A stretch of 64,000 bases of DNA, taken from the NCBI GenBank assembly GCA_965243605.1, contig CBDEVQ010000112.1, positions 1-64,000 on the forward strand, read 5' to 3'. Shown here piece after piece: positions 53,382-62,033 of the stretch. The translations under genes and the position numbers were made by a program. The notes below the pieces were generated by a model. It was not told where the DNA came from. It saw nothing but the letters and a program-made list of their open reading frames with translations, and did not search any database. This DNA is from JBMYYR01 sp965243605. Lineage in GTDB: Bacteria > Bacteroidota > Bacteroidia > Flavobacteriales > CAJXXR01. Each line of letters starts with the position of its first letter. Position 1 is the stretch's first letter.

Positions 53382-53627
53382 TTAAGCCTTAGCTGTAAAT
53401 GTTCCGTTTTCTTTAGCTCTTTTGATAGCTTCAGTAATTCCAATCTTGTTGATTGTTTTTAATGTAGAAGTAGCAACACGTAATGTGATCCACTTATCTT
53501 CTTCTGGAAGAAAGAAACGCTTTTTAATTAAATTTACATCAAACGTTCTTTTAGTTCTTCTGATCGAGTGAGATACATTGTTACCCACCATCGCTTTCTT
53601 ACCAGTTAATTGACAAATTCTTGACAT
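53382..53627 (-). CDS. rpmB: 50S ribosomal protein L28
   Basis: 81 residues, normal length. Typical pattern MSRICQLTGKKAMVGNNVSHS at the start (20 residues shown), then RRTKRTFDVNLIKKRF and STLKTINKIG. Two of the usual zinc-binding Cys positions are not seen apart from Cys5, as in Cys-poor L28 forms. In Flavobacteriaceae rpmB is usually followed by rpmG and a DUF4295 gene; here it stands alone with its own promoter and terminator. Confidence 0.96.
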   Translation of the reverse strand: MSRICQLTGKKAMVGNNVSHSIRRTKRTFDVNLIKKRFFLPEEDKWITLRVATSTLKTINKIGITEAIKRAKENGTFTAKA

Positions 53628-53668
53628 GGTATCTATTTTTTTAACTTAAGTTCTACTTTTAAGGAATG

Positions 53669-53698
53669 CAAATTTAACCTTTTAATTTTAATAAACAA
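53669..53698 (-). promoter_or_regulatory. promoter of rpmB (TTG-N19-TAAATTTG)
   Basis: On the minus strand TTG at 53696-53698 and TAAATTTG at 53669-53676, spacing 19 bp, the optimum for Flavobacteria. Confidence 0.75.
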
Positions 53699-53706
53699 TT
53701 ATCTAC

Positions 53707-55212
53707 CTATAAAATATCAGTATCTATCTGTAAACTATTTAAAAAGGAAACACTTGTCTGCATGTAGTCATGGCTTAGTACATCGTTTTCAATAAATGGT
53801 ACATCTAAACGGTATGCACTCAATAAACTTTCACCAAAACTCCCTGTTTTATAATCTCTAAATGCCATGGCTTGAGAGGCATTTAAAAGCTCTATAGCAA
53901 GTACTGACATTGTATTTTCTACAACCTTATGTAATTTAGTGGCCGCATTTGCTCCCATACTTACATGATCTTCTTGTCCGTTACTAGACACAATTGAGTC
54001 TATGGAAGCTGGTGTACAATATTGTTTACTTTGACTTACAATAGAAGCCGCCGTATATTGAGGAATCATTAAACCTGAATTTAATCCTGGTTTAGCGACC
54101 AAGTATGCCGGTAAACCACGTTCTCCAGATATCAATTTATAAATACGACGTTCAGATATACTTCCTAATTCAGCAACTGCTATTGCTAAAAAGTCAAAAC
54201 TTAAAGCAAGCGTTTGTCCATGGAAGTTACCCGCAGAAATTACACGATCTTCATCGGGAAATACATTTGGATTATCCGTAACTGAATTTATCTCGGTTAG
54301 TACAACTTTGGTAACATATTTTATAGCATCTTTACTTGCTCCATGTACTTGAGGAACACATCTAAATGAATACGGATCCTGGACATGAACTTTATCACGT
54401 TTAGCCCCTTCGCTATCTTCTAACAACGAATAGATTTTCTCAGCCGTTTTTAATTGCCCTTCATGCGGACGAATAGCATGAGAAAACACCTCAAAAGGTT
54501 CTGTTCTACCATCAAATGCATCTAAAGAAATAGACGTAATAATATCTGCCAGTTCAGAAATTTTAGTCGCCTTTAGAACATTCCACACTCCATAAGCACT
54601 CATAAATTGAGTTCCGTTCAATAGAGCTAGTCCTTCTTTAGATTGAAGTTTAATTGGTTCCCAATTGTATGTTTTTAACATATCAGCTGAATCAACAACT
54701 TCACCATTAATTTCAACTTTCCCTTCTCCTAAAAGAGGTAATGCAAGGTGTGCTAATGGAGATAAATCTCCTGAGGCACCTAAGCTACCTTGTGTATAAA
54801 CAACGGGTAAGATTTCCGAATTATAAAAATCAACTAAACGTTGGACTGTAACTAATTGCACTCCAGAATGCCCATAACTTAAAGATTGAATCTTTAAGAA
54901 TAACATTAATCGAACAATATCATTTGGCACTCTACTTCCCATTCCACAAGCATGAGACATAACTAAGTTACGTTGTAACTGAGACAAATCTTCATGGTCT
55001 ATAGAGTGGTCACATAATGACCCAAATCCAGTATTAATACCATAAATTGGAGCTTCTGATGTTTCCATTTTATGATCTAAATACGCTCTACACTTCTCTA
55101 TTTTTTCAATTGCAGAATCTGAAAGCTTTATTTTCTTCCCTTCAAAAACAATAGCATATAAGTCTTTAAAACTTAAAAACTCACTAGATATAAGATGAAA
55201 TTCCTCTTGCAT
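53707..55212 (-). CDS. hutH: aromatic amino acid lyase, probably histidine ammonia-lyase HutH
   Basis: MIO-dependent lyase that removes ammonia from an amino acid; for HutH, histidine to urocanate. 501 residues. The Ala-Ser-Gly triad that cyclises to the MIO cofactor is at 146-148 (SLGASGDLSPLAHL); catalytic Tyr in IYGINTGFGSL (57); HutH-like QDPYSFRC, SAGNFHGQTLALSFD, and NGQEDHVSMGANAATK. The GNFHGQ segment has Gln where classical HutH has Glu, so other substrates such as tyrosine are not excluded. No other hut genes nearby; it follows hisS by 40 bp. Confidence 0.82.
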   Translation of the reverse strand: MQEEFHLISSEFLSFKDLYAIVFEGKKIKLSDSAIEKIEKCRAYLDHKMETSEAPIYGINTGFGSLCDHSIDHEDLSQLQRNLVMSHACGMGSRVPNDIVRLMLFLKIQSLSYGHSGVQLVTVQRLVDFYNSEILPVVYTQGSLGASGDLSPLAHLALPLLGEGKVEINGEVVDSADMLKTYNWEPIKLQSKEGLALLNGTQFMSAYGVWNVLKATKISELADIITSISLDAFDGRTEPFEVFSHAIRPHEGQLKTAEKIYSLLEDSEGAKRDKVHVQDPYSFRCVPQVHGASKDAIKYVTKVVLTEINSVTDNPNVFPDEDRVISAGNFHGQTLALSFDFLAIAVAELGSISERRIYKLISGERGLPAYLVAKPGLNSGLMIPQYTAASIVSQSKQYCTPASIDSIVSSNGQEDHVSMGANAATKLHKVVENTMSVLAIELLNASQAMAFRDYKTGSFGESLLSAYRLDVPFIENDVLSHDYMQTSVSFLNSLQIDTDIL

Positions 55213-55252
55213 ATTCTTTATTTTTTCGACATTGTCGATTTACGTTCTTACT

Positions 55253-56611
55253 TTATTTAAGCTGATTTATAAGCTCATCTATTTTAACAACAGATTGTAC
55301 ACCTTTATCCATGTCTTTTAGAACGATTGTTCCATCTTCCATTTCATTTTCCCCTACCATAGCTACAAATGGGATATTACGTTTATTCGCGTAATTCATT
55401 TGTTTATTCATTTTGGTAGACTTTGGAAATAATTCAGCAGATATTCCAGCCATTCTTAGAGCTTTTAAGTAGACCATACATTGGTTAGCTTCTTCTTCTC
55501 CAAAGTTCATAAAACACACCTTTGTAGCTGTTGTTCTAAACTCAGGAAAACGATCTAATTCTTCAAGAACAAGGTAAATACGATCTAATCCAAAAGAAAT
55601 TCCGACTCCAGAAACATCTTTAAGTCCAAAAATTCCTGTTAAATTATCGTAACGACCTCCACCTCCGATACTACCTAACTCAACTTCGTTAGATACCACT
55701 TCGAAAATAGCACCTGTGTAATAATTTAATCCACGTGCTAAGGTTAAATCTAATTCTAAAGATGATTTATCTAAACCTAAAACTTCAGTCTTATCAATAA
55801 TATATTGTAATTCTTCAATACCTTTTAATCCTTCCTGACTAGTTGATAATAAATCCGAAAGCTCTAAGAGCATCGATTTCACATCTCCTTTAACGTCAAG
55901 AACCTTATCAATAACTTGAATAGCTGAATCTGGAATACCGCGTTCTACCAATTCTTTAACAACACCTTCTTTCCCTATTTTGTCAAGTTTATCTAGGGCA
56001 ACAGTAAAATCTATTAATTGTTCAGAAATTCCTGCAACCTCAGCAATACCTGCCAATATTTTACGGTTATTAACTCGTATTGTTGTACTTAACCCTAATG
56101 TTGAAAAGGCTGTATCATATAATTGAACTAATTCTACTTCGTACTGTAAAGAATCTGATCCAACAACATCAGCATCACATTGGTAAAATTCTCTATAACG
56201 TCCTTTTTGTGGCCTATCTGCTCTCCAAACCGGTTGCATTTGAAAACGCTTGAACGGAAATGTTATATCATTACGGTGTTGCACTACATATCTTGCGAAA
56301 GGTACCGTTAAATCATAACGTAATGCTCTATCGCAAATGGCTGGTGTTAATACTTTTGTATTTTTTTCGGTTAATACATCGTTGTTTACCTTTTTAAGGT
56401 ATTCTCCGTTATTTAATATCTTAAAAATTAACCGATCACCTTCTTCTCCATATTTACCCATTAATGTAGAGTAATTTTCGAAAGAGGGTGTTTCTATTTG
56501 GTCGAACGAAAATCGTTCGAATATGTTTCTTAAGGTTGCAAAAAGGTAATTTCTTTTTTGCATTTCTAAAGGTGAGAAATCTCTCGTTCCTTTTGGTACA
56601 GATACTTTCAT
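55253..56611 (-). CDS. hisS: histidine--tRNA ligase
   Basis: Class II synthetase that charges tRNA-His. 452 residues. Motif 1 region QIETPSFENYSTLMGKYG, motif 2 region KRFQMQPVWRADRPQKGRYREFYQCDAD, histidine A motif ARGLNYYTGAIFEV and motif 3 GVGISFGLDRIYLV; the anticodon-binding domain begins near 365. Placed between the RNA methyltransferase and hutH on the same strand with gaps of 43 and 40 bp, so a common transcript is likely. Confidence 0.96.
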   Translation of the reverse strand: MKVSVPKGTRDFSPLEMQKRNYLFATLRNIFERFSFDQIETPSFENYSTLMGKYGEEGDRLIFKILNNGEYLKKVNNDVLTEKNTKVLTPAICDRALRYDLTVPFARYVVQHRNDITFPFKRFQMQPVWRADRPQKGRYREFYQCDADVVGSDSLQYEVELVQLYDTAFSTLGLSTTIRVNNRKILAGIAEVAGISEQLIDFTVALDKLDKIGKEGVVKELVERGIPDSAIQVIDKVLDVKGDVKSMLLELSDLLSTSQEGLKGIEELQYIIDKTEVLGLDKSSLELDLTLARGLNYYTGAIFEVVSNEVELGSIGGGGRYDNLTGIFGLKDVSGVGISFGLDRIYLVLEELDRFPEFRTTATKVCFMNFGEEEANQCMVYLKALRMAGISAELFPKSTKMNKQMNYANKRNIPFVAMVGENEMEDGTIVLKDMDKGVQSVVKIDELINQLK

Positions 56612-56654
56612 GAGTTTTCTGTTTTATTATTTCCTGAGACCTTCTTATACTAGG

Positions 56655-57815
56655 TTATTCAGAGTCATTATTATTTTTCTTAGAACCTGCGTACATTTTA
56701 TATCCGGTAAGTTCACATTCTATTTTACCTTGAAATAATTTTTTACGCTTGGTCTGTTTTAGTCCAATATATTTCTTTACAGTTCCTACTGGAGAAATAA
56801 ACCATGCTTCCGCCCCTGGATAATCATGCTTTAAAAGCGTCCCTATACGCTCTATCATTTCAGGTAAATTTGCCTGAATACGTTTGTCATATGGGGGGTT
56901 AGTAACAATAAACCTAGGCGATTCAATATTTTGCGGTTGTAAAAAATCAGCCTGCTTTAATTCTACAAGATCATCTAAAAAGGCATTCTTTAAGTGCTTT
57001 TTAGCAACACTAACATAGTTTGCATTTAAATCTGATGCATAGAAGTTATTATGGAAATACTCAATTTTATCAAGACTTACTTCCTTAATTTTCTCCCATA
57101 ATTTTTCATCATAGTTTTTCCAATGCATAAATCCATATTCCTCTCTTACAACACCAGATGGCATGTTCTTAGCCATCATTATAGCTTCTATAACAAATGT
57201 TGCAGAACCACACATAGGATCCCAAAAATCCATTGGTTTAGGCCATCCTGCTAATCTTAAAATTCCGGCAGCCAAAACTTCATTAATTGGTGCTTCATGT
57301 CTTTCGGTTTTATAACCACGTTTAAACAATGGAGCTCCTGAAGAATTAAGGTATAAACTTGCTTTATCCCCATCGATATGTAGAAAGATTGGAACATCTG
57401 GGTTTTTAGAATCTACGTTTGGACGTTGATGGTCAAATTTCTCACGGTATCGATCAACAATAGCATCTTTACATAATAAGGATGCGTAATGTGAATGGCT
57501 TAATGATGATCGGTTTGTAACCGCTTGAACACGAAATGTTTTCTCTAATCCGAAATAATTTTCCCATTCAATATGGTTAACTTTTTTATAAAATTTATCC
57601 TCGTTATAAAACGTGAACGTTTCTACGGGACATAAGATGTTTAGAGCAGTTTGAAGTCTGAAATTGGCTTTATACATAAATCCTAAATCTCCTTTAAAGC
57701 TAACGGCTCTATTCAGTTCTTTTACATCTCTGGCTCCTATACTTTTAAGTTCTTCGGCTAATACTCCCTCTAAACCATAAAACGTTTGGGCCAACATTTT
57801 AAAATCGTCTTGCAT
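56655..57815 (-). CDS. THUMP-domain class I SAM-dependent RNA methyltransferase
   Basis: 386 residues. N-terminal ferredoxin-like and THUMP domain (about 5-155; FYGLEGVLAEELKSIG, then HSHYASLLCKDAIVDRYR), C-terminal Rossmann methyltransferase with the adenine-type motif VTNPPYDKR near 309-317 and DPMCGSATFVIEA near 200-212. Similar to the N-terminal half of E. coli RlmL/YcbY, which makes m2G2445 in 23S rRNA, so that is the probable reaction, though other guanines or tRNA are possible. A -7 box lies about 35 bp upstream. Confidence 0.88.
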   Translation of the reverse strand: MQDDFKMLAQTFYGLEGVLAEELKSIGARDVKELNRAVSFKGDLGFMYKANFRLQTALNILCPVETFTFYNEDKFYKKVNHIEWENYFGLEKTFRVQAVTNRSSLSHSHYASLLCKDAIVDRYREKFDHQRPNVDSKNPDVPIFLHIDGDKASLYLNSSGAPLFKRGYKTERHEAPINEVLAAGILRLAGWPKPMDFWDPMCGSATFVIEAIMMAKNMPSGVVREEYGFMHWKNYDEKLWEKIKEVSLDKIEYFHNNFYASDLNANYVSVAKKHLKNAFLDDLVELKQADFLQPQNIESPRFIVTNPPYDKRIQANLPEMIERIGTLLKHDYPGAEAWFISPVGTVKKYIGLKQTKRKKLFQGKIECELTGYKMYAGSKKNNNDSE

Positions 57816-57849
57816 ACTGTTATTTTATAGCGCTTTTATAAACGCGCTA

Positions 57850-57857
57850 CAAATATA
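57850..57857 (-). promoter_or_regulatory. -7 box (TATATTTG) of the methyltransferase-hisS-hutH run
   Basis: Exact TAnnTTTG match on the minus strand, 34 bp before the ATG at 57815; no -33 TTG at a good distance. Confidence 0.45.
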
Positions 57858-58186
57858 ATGAGATAATAAATATTGAATGCTAGTATTGGATATATTTAAA
57901 CTAGAATATAACCATAATTGCCATCTCAATAAAAATAAATTCAATATGACCTGTATATTAAGTCTTCGTTATTGAGTAAAAAGAGCATAAGGCTAACCCT
58001 TAATTAATTATATTTTTTAATGTTGTGTTATAATTAAGTAAGTATAAAAAAAAGGCAAACCTTTTGAATGCTAACATTTTTTTGCTTACATTTAGATCAA
58101 TTATTAAAGATATCTAGGTATTATTCTTAAAGGATTATCTTATTTATACTAGTAACACATCCTCTATTAAAACAAATCTTCCCACA

Positions 58187-58220
58187 AAAAAAAAGCTCCA
58201 ATTATTTGAGGCTTTTTTTT
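58187..58220 (-). terminator. weak terminator of the outer membrane receptor gene
   Basis: Imperfect stem AAAGCTC / GAGGCTTT flanked by long A and T runs; the next minus-strand gene, the receptor, ends 22 bp away. Confidence 0.4.
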
Positions 58221-58242
58221 TTGCAATATATTTTTTTAAAGG

Positions 58243-60672
58243 TTACATCATTCCTCCACCATCACCTCCAAATTGTCCTCTATTAGGCTTATTAGATTTC
58301 TTTTGATTAATTCTATATGAGAAATTTGCACGTATGGTTCTAGAATTCCATTGGAAATTATAGTTTGATACAAAATCAGGCGTTACAGAGGTTGCTCTTC
58401 TACGTCTACTATTTAATATATCTCTTACTGAAAGAGAGAATGTTCCTTTTCCTTTTAATATATCCTTAGAAAACCCCATATCCCATGCGTACCTAGGCTC
58501 TACTTCACCTTGAGTATCCTGAGTAGCAGCTCTATAATTAAACGAGGTCTGAAATACGATATCTTTTGGTAAGATATAATTGGCACTCAATCGTGTATTC
58601 CAACTATAAGCATCTGTATCCAAATTAAGTACACGTGTAACATCTCCAGTTGTTTGAATATACTCTGCATCTATTACTTGTCTGAAAATATTACAATTGG
58701 CTCTTAACTTTAGTTTCTTAGTTGGTTTATAAGACCCAGTAAGCTCAACTCCATAATCATTACTTGTTCCAATATTAAACGGCTTTATCATGGCTCTATT
58801 TTGATCAACATCTACAGATAAAAATAAGCGATCAATTATATCTGTTGAATGTCTATAGTATACACTTGCTAAAAAACTTCCTTTATCCCAGAAGTTTAAT
58901 TTACTGGCTTCGTATGAGTATGTATAACTAGGATTTAGTTCTGGATTTCCAGTAAAGAATGTTCTTTCATTTGAAAAACTAAAAAATGGCATTAAATGCC
59001 AACGTCTTGGTCTATTTATTCGCTTACTAAAACTAAGTTGGTATGAGCTTGTTTCGTCTTTTTTATATGAAACATGTGCTGTAGGAAATATTCCATTATA
59101 TGTTCTTTCATATTTTTCATCTGTTAAATGAAATGTTGATTTCACATTTGAATACTCATTTCTAAGCCCAACTTGATAGGATATTTTACCGACTTCATTC
59201 GCATACATAAAGTATGCAGCATATATCTTCTCGTCGTAATTTAAGCTATTATAAAAATCACCTAAAATATTCCAGTCCAATTCATCATTTAAACGTTGCT
59301 CAACAATATAATCTACATCCATATCTTGACCAGTCATTTTTAAACCTGCTTCTACTTTAGATTTTCCCTTTAAGGGTAAAGTATAGTCTAACTGAAGGAG
59401 AATATTTTTTGCGTTTTCATCATTAGCAACACGTTGGTATTTATCGTTAAAATTAGAATTGGTGTTTAACTCTTGTATTGGTCCACCTTCTTCTTCTTTC
59501 CTTGATGAATACTGTGCATCAAATGTTAATTTCTGTCCCTCCTTTTTACCATCTCTAGTAAAATTTAATGAGATATCATGTCCAGAAGACGTTTCACTAT
59601 CTTTCAAATCTCTAACAACGTAATTCGATAAAATCGACGTTGAATCGTAATCCCAATACTCTCTATTGGTTTCATCTTCCCCAGAACCTTTAGTGTAAAC
59701 AGTAGAAAGGGTTAATACATTTTTTTTATTGATGTAGTAATCCGTCCCTAATCTAAATACGTTAGATTTCCCTGTTCTATCGTCTGTATGTTCTGTTTTA
59801 AAAAAGGCATCTGAATTGGTAAAGTATTGTTCCATATCACCAGAACCTTTATTACTTCTGTAATCGTGACTTAATCCAGTAAAAATATTAAACTTCTTTT
59901 GGCGAATATTTAAATTAAATCCGCCTCCGTAACTTAATGGATCTCCTAATCTTGCGTTAATTACACCGTTAATTCCTTTTACCTTATCCTTTTTTAAAAT
60001 AATATTGATAATCCCAACTTCACCACCGGCATCATATCGTGCCGAAGGATTTGTAATTATTTCAACTTTTTCGATAGTTTCAGCAGGAATCATATCTAAA
60101 GCATTCGTAGAGCTTAAACCCAATAACGATGATGGTTTTCCATCAATCAATACTCTTACATTTTGACTACCTCTTAAACTTACTCCTCCATCAATATCAA
60201 CTTCAACTGATGGAATATTATCTAGAATCTGAGATGCATTCCCTCCTTTATTTGTAAGATCTTTACCTACATTAAATTCACGTTTATCTATCTTAAGTTG
60301 CATTTGATTCTTTTCCGCAGTTAACTCTAACTCAGAAAGCATTTCCTCAGATGCAGACATCGAAATTCCATTCAAGTTCAAATTACTATTAACTGTAATT
60401 GGTTGTTGATGATCTTTATAACTTAAAAATTGAACTTTAAAATTATATGTTCCCGCTTTAACTTCGATATTAAATTTACCTTCTGCATCTGTAGCCGATC
60501 CAACAATAATATCTCCAGATTCTTTATCTAAAAGTAAAACCGCTGCATAGGGCAATCGTTCTTGAGTAGCCGAATCATATAGCCACCCCGACACATTATA
60601 CATAGCCTGACTCCAGGCAGTTTGGCTAAATAGCAATAAAAAAATTGAAAAAAGGAATATACGCTTGAACAT
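58243..60672 (-). CDS. outer membrane receptor with carboxypeptidase-regulatory-like domain (OMP_b-brl_3 type)
   Basis: 809 residues. Signal peptide MFKRIFLFSIFLLLFSQTAWS, then a CarboxypepD_reg-like domain at about 25-110 (VSGWLYDSATQERLPYAAVLLLDK), a plug domain near 120-225 (NIPSVEVDIDGGVSLRGSQNVRVLIDGKPSS, split) and an outer membrane beta-barrel to the end. The barrel matches the OMP_b-brl_3 type often seen in Bacteroidota transporters. Ligand unknown; a TonB box is not obvious, so energy coupling is an inference. Ends in a Gly-rich tail. Stands alone. Confidence 0.9.
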   Translation of the reverse strand: MFKRIFLFSIFLLLFSQTAWSQAMYNVSGWLYDSATQERLPYAAVLLLDKESGDIIVGSATDAEGKFNIEVKAGTYNFKVQFLSYKDHQQPITVNSNLNLNGISMSASEEMLSELELTAEKNQMQLKIDKREFNVGKDLTNKGGNASQILDNIPSVEVDIDGGVSLRGSQNVRVLIDGKPSSLLGLSSTNALDMIPAETIEKVEIITNPSARYDAGGEVGIINIILKKDKVKGINGVINARLGDPLSYGGGFNLNIRQKKFNIFTGLSHDYRSNKGSGDMEQYFTNSDAFFKTEHTDDRTGKSNVFRLGTDYYINKKNVLTLSTVYTKGSGEDETNREYWDYDSTSILSNYVVRDLKDSETSSGHDISLNFTRDGKKEGQKLTFDAQYSSRKEEEGGPIQELNTNSNFNDKYQRVANDENAKNILLQLDYTLPLKGKSKVEAGLKMTGQDMDVDYIVEQRLNDELDWNILGDFYNSLNYDEKIYAAYFMYANEVGKISYQVGLRNEYSNVKSTFHLTDEKYERTYNGIFPTAHVSYKKDETSSYQLSFSKRINRPRRWHLMPFFSFSNERTFFTGNPELNPSYTYSYEASKLNFWDKGSFLASVYYRHSTDIIDRLFLSVDVDQNRAMIKPFNIGTSNDYGVELTGSYKPTKKLKLRANCNIFRQVIDAEYIQTTGDVTRVLNLDTDAYSWNTRLSANYILPKDIVFQTSFNYRAATQDTQGEVEPRYAWDMGFSKDILKGKGTFSLSVRDILNSRRRRATSVTPDFVSNYNFQWNSRTIRANFSYRINQKKSNKPNRGQFGGDGGGMM

Positions 60673-60751
60673 ATCTTTGGAATTTAATGCGCAATATTAA
60701 TCATGAACCTTCAACTATTATTAAAAACCGTGTTAAATTAGATTAATACTC

Positions 60752-60790
60752 AAAAAAAAAGCAAGCTATAAATAGCTTGCTTTTTTTTAT
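60752..60790. terminator. terminator of the 307-residue lipoprotein gene
   Basis: Perfect stem GCAAGCTA / TAGCTTGC, loop TAAA, flanked by A9 and T8. It lies between the receptor start and the lipoprotein gene end and could work both ways. Confidence 0.8.
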
Positions 60791-60808
60791 AAAGTGTCTC
60801 GTTCTGTA

Positions 60809-61732
60809 TTAATCTACGACTATGGCTTTAACTTCTCCATTAATAAATGGTATTTCAATGGATGGATCTGAAGCGTTCAAAAATTGCCCAGAAAATGTCA
60901 TCGATAAAATATTGTCTGTAAACTCTACAAACGTAACTTGTCCACTAGTGGACACATAATAGGTTGGCGTTGCACCTCCTAATTCAACATAATTAATAAT
61001 ATTACCAGTTGTTGATAATGGAATGGTCTGACCAACTAAATTTGATAATGTATTAATATCGTTAACATTCGTAAATGCCATTGATATAATATTAGAAAGA
61101 TTTTGTCCTGTAATCGCTAAATATGATGGAGTTGCTGTAAATGTAGCTTCACAAGCCAATGAATCCCACTTAAAAATAGCTCCATTAATTGTAGCCTCTA
61201 TAGTTCCAACAACATCTGTTGGTACTGGTGGAGGTGGTGGATTAACAGATGAAGATGTATCTGCGTTTCCAATTAGTAGATTATCTCCCAATCCATTTGA
61301 TAATCTATTCCCATTCAAGAATTCAACATCAAAATCAAAATCGATTCTATTATTAATATAATTTACATTAATTGAACCAGATGTTGCTTGATGCTCAACA
61401 CCATCATCAAAAAATGTTAGAGTAAAAAAGTTATTTACTCCAAACTGGTATTCTCCTATTGTTAATTCATTACCTTCTAGGGTTCCTAAATTAATAATTA
61501 AAGAATCTTCAGCGTTTGAATAACCTATGATTTTAACATTTGTAAGTGTAGGTGTAATACTATATGTTGGAGATGTATGATTCTCAGTAATAGCAGCAGT
61601 TCCAAATCCTTTTACATATTCCCAAGTAAAAACTTCATCTACCTCTTCTTTTTCTACATCTACATTACACGAAATCACACCGATGAGAAGTGTAATAAAT
61701 ACAAGAAAAATGGAAAACTTATTCGAAAACAT
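60809..61732 (-). CDS. lipoprotein with a duplicated-type N-terminal domain and Pro-rich linker
   Basis: 307 residues. Lipobox near GVISC (Cys22), then an acidic spacer (NVDVEKEEVDEV). Domain 1 (about 32-160: FTWEYVKGFG ... LTIGEYQFG ... VNYINNRIDFDFDVEFLNGNRLSNGLGDNL) is paralogous to the neighbour lipoprotein at 62034. A linker PPPPPVP at about 168-174 joins domain 2 (about 178-307: GTIEATINGAIFKWDSLACE ... SDPSIEIPFINGEVKAI), which resembles small Bacteroidota lipoprotein domains such as DUF6252. Probably on the outer membrane surface. Function unknown. It has a good promoter at 61769-61797. Confidence 0.78.
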   Translation of the reverse strand: MFSNKFSIFLVFITLLIGVISCNVDVEKEEVDEVFTWEYVKGFGTAAITENHTSPTYSITPTLTNVKIIGYSNAEDSLIINLGTLEGNELTIGEYQFGVNNFFTLTFFDDGVEHQATSGSINVNYINNRIDFDFDVEFLNGNRLSNGLGDNLLIGNADTSSSVNPPPPPVPTDVVGTIEATINGAIFKWDSLACEATFTATPSYLAITGQNLSNIISMAFTNVNDINTLSNLVGQTIPLSTTGNIINYVELGGATPTYYVSTSGQVTFVEFTDNILSMTFSGQFLNASDPSIEIPFINGEVKAIVVD

Positions 61733-61768
61733 ACAAATTCTAATTTATGTTATGATACTTATTTTTCT

Positions 61769-61797
61769 CAAATATACACGTTTTTTGAAAATAGCAA
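61769..61797 (-). promoter_or_regulatory. promoter of the 307-residue lipoprotein gene (TTG-N18-TATATTTG)
   Basis: On the minus strand TTG at 61795-61797 and TATATTTG at 61769-61776, spacing 18 bp; 37 bp before the ATG. Confidence 0.68.
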
Positions 61798-61960
61798 TTT
61801 CTGATAAATTCATATATCTCAAAACTTTAAGAAAAACAGGTAAATATGTTCAATTATTCATGATTTCTCTTCAATGTTGTTAAAAATACAACACCTCATT
61901 ATTCATTTTAATATCTAATACTAAATTCAAAATGAATTTCTATAGCTTTAACACAATAGC

Positions 61961-62020
61961 TTTAATACAAAAAAAGAGCTTCGTTTTTATATAAAAACGA
62001 AGCTCTTTTTTTGTATTAAA
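61961..62020. terminator. 60-bp perfect palindrome, terminator of the 172-residue lipoprotein gene
   Basis: The 30 bases TTTAATACAAAAAAAGAGCT... are followed at once by their exact reverse complement, with no loop or mismatch. The core GAGCTTCG / CGAAGCTC is flanked by A7 and T7 runs, so it works as a terminator in either direction. Confidence 0.88.
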
Positions 62021-62033
62021 TATAAGTTGATAA

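Larger units (their letters stand above)
57816..58242. other. gene-free stretch between the RNA methyltransferase and the outer membrane receptor
   Basis: About 430 bp, AT-rich. It contains the -7 box of the methyltransferase gene at 57850-57857, the motif GCTAACCCTTA at 57992-58002, a small hairpin AAAGG-CAAA-CCTTT near 58052-58066, and a weak terminator near 58187-58220 for the receptor gene. No ORF or RNA gene is supported. Confidence 0.5.
61733..62033. other. intergenic region with promoter and palindromic terminator
   Basis: About 300 bp. Contents: the promoter of the 307-residue lipoprotein gene (61769-61797) and the 60-bp palindromic terminator of the next gene (61961-62020). The 160 bp between hold no ORF or RNA I can support. 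Confidence 0.55.

Noticed and set aside
55226..55238. TCGACA-T-TGTCGA palindrome upstream of hutH
   Set aside because: Single-base centre and short arms; possible operator but no further support.
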